DNA from: Tessaracoccus antarcticus
GTDB taxonomy: Bacteria > Actinomycetota > Actinomycetes > Propionibacteriales > Propionibacteriaceae
DNA length: 64,000 nucleotides
Direction of reading: 5' to 3'
NCBI RefSeq assembly: GCF_003688855.1
Contig: NZ_REFW01000002.1
Coordinates: forward strand, 496,001 to 560,000
Part shown: piece after piece, positions 63,816 to 64,000 of the stretch
Layout of the letters: each line of letters begins with the position of its first letter
How positions within the stretch are numbered: position 1 is the stretch's first letter
The notes under the pieces: model-generated
Seen by the model: only the letters and a program-made list of their open reading frames with translations
Told to the model about the DNA's origin: nothing
Database searches by the model: none
Program-made: the position numbers and the translations under genes

Positions 63816-64000
63816 CGCGTGCTCTGGAGCCCGTGCAGCGTGCCGTCACCGTCGACGACGAGGAGGTGGCTTCCCAGTCGTTCCAGATGTTGCACGGGCT
63901 CGAGGTCGAAGGTCCACAGGATGCGGGCGCCGCCGGGATCCACGGCCGAGAGCCGGGTCTGCTGGGACTCGCCCGGCTGGGCGATGTTGGATTCCGCGTA
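63812..64000 (-). CDS. C-terminal end of a second beta-propeller protein (cut by the window)
   Basis: The last 62 codons of a gene that runs off the right edge. The visible end (ARILWTFDLEP...LERLGSHLLVVDGDGTLHGL) lines up with the C-terminus of the downstream gene (ARTVWTLELNP...LHRMGRHLIVRDGDATLHGL). So it is a tandem paralog, coupled by a four-base overlap. The N-terminal part is outside the window. Confidence 0.8.
   Translation of the reverse strand, partial: YAESNIAQPGESQQTRLSAVDPGGARILWTFDLEPVQHLERLGSHLLVVDGDGTLHGLQSTR

Noticed and set aside
1-64000. CRISPR arrays, insertion sequences, integrases or rRNA genes
   Set aside because: No regularly spaced repeat, transposase, integrase motif or rRNA segment was found on reading both strands.

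Overview
The window is one contiguous stretch of high-GC, gene-dense bacterial chromosome from an actinobacterium. The main signs are the fasR-fabD-fabH-acpP-fabF fatty-acid operon order, a DUF3145 protein, a GAF-ANTAR regulator, a MoxR/DUF58/VWA operon, many GTG/TTG starts and ATGA/GTGA stop-start overlaps. I cannot fix the family from sequence alone. The proteorhodopsin-type pump with its retinal-forming dioxygenase points to life in light. I see no insertion sequence, integrase, prophage or CRISPR array.

Layout. 0.2-2.8 kb: an excalibur protein, then blh (beta-carotene dioxygenase) and a proton-pumping rhodopsin, both on the minus strand. 3.2-12.3 kb: a GAF-ANTAR antiterminator divergent from a tightly overlapping operon of phosphoketolase, P-type H+-ATPase, PRC-barrel protein and GH65 disaccharide phosphorylase. 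12.5-19.4 kb: a compact biosynthetic cluster with a stand-alone ketosynthase, an AT-ACP-alpha-oxoamine synthase fusion, a divergent phosphopantetheinyl-transferase-like protein, an NAD(P)-binding reductase/epimerase and a TetR regulator, with a perfect 15-bp palindrome at its promoter. 19.5-25.4 kb: a gene remnant, a small membrane protein, otsA/otsB (trehalose), tRNA-Met, a DUF885 protein and YceI. 25.5-32.2 kb: a fused alpha-beta glycyl-tRNA synthetase and a glycine-betaine ABC transporter. 32.2-42.8 kb: an eight-gene minus-strand sulfate-assimilation and siroheme operon that contains a CysH-CysD fusion and both subunits of a 2-oxoacid:ferredoxin oxidoreductase; its first gene, sulfite reductase, carries a one-base frameshift. 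43.1-46.3 kb: a UvrA-like ABC protein and a HAD hydrolase. 46.4-51.6 kb: a membrane protein divergent from moxR-DUF58-VWA-VWA. 51.7-57.2 kb: GNAT, ABM monooxygenase, S9 peptidase, a membrane HExxH protein, DUF3145 and an APH-like kinase. 57.3-62.3 kb: the fatty-acid synthesis operon with its FasR-type regulator. 62.4-64 kb: two tandem beta-propeller membrane proteins, the second cut by the window edge.

How the genes work together. Several units serve energy and stress: light-driven and ATP-driven proton export, the phosphoketolase bypass, disaccharide phosphorolysis, trehalose synthesis and betaine uptake. The sulfur operon encodes APS synthesis, APS reduction, sulfite reduction, siroheme synthesis and possibly its own source of reduced ferredoxin. 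The strongest candidate for an undescribed system is the KS / AT-ACP-AOS cluster. It has the parts to build an acyl chain and release it by decarboxylative condensation with an amino acid to give an alpha-aminoketone, with its own putative carrier-protein activator, tailoring enzyme and repressor.
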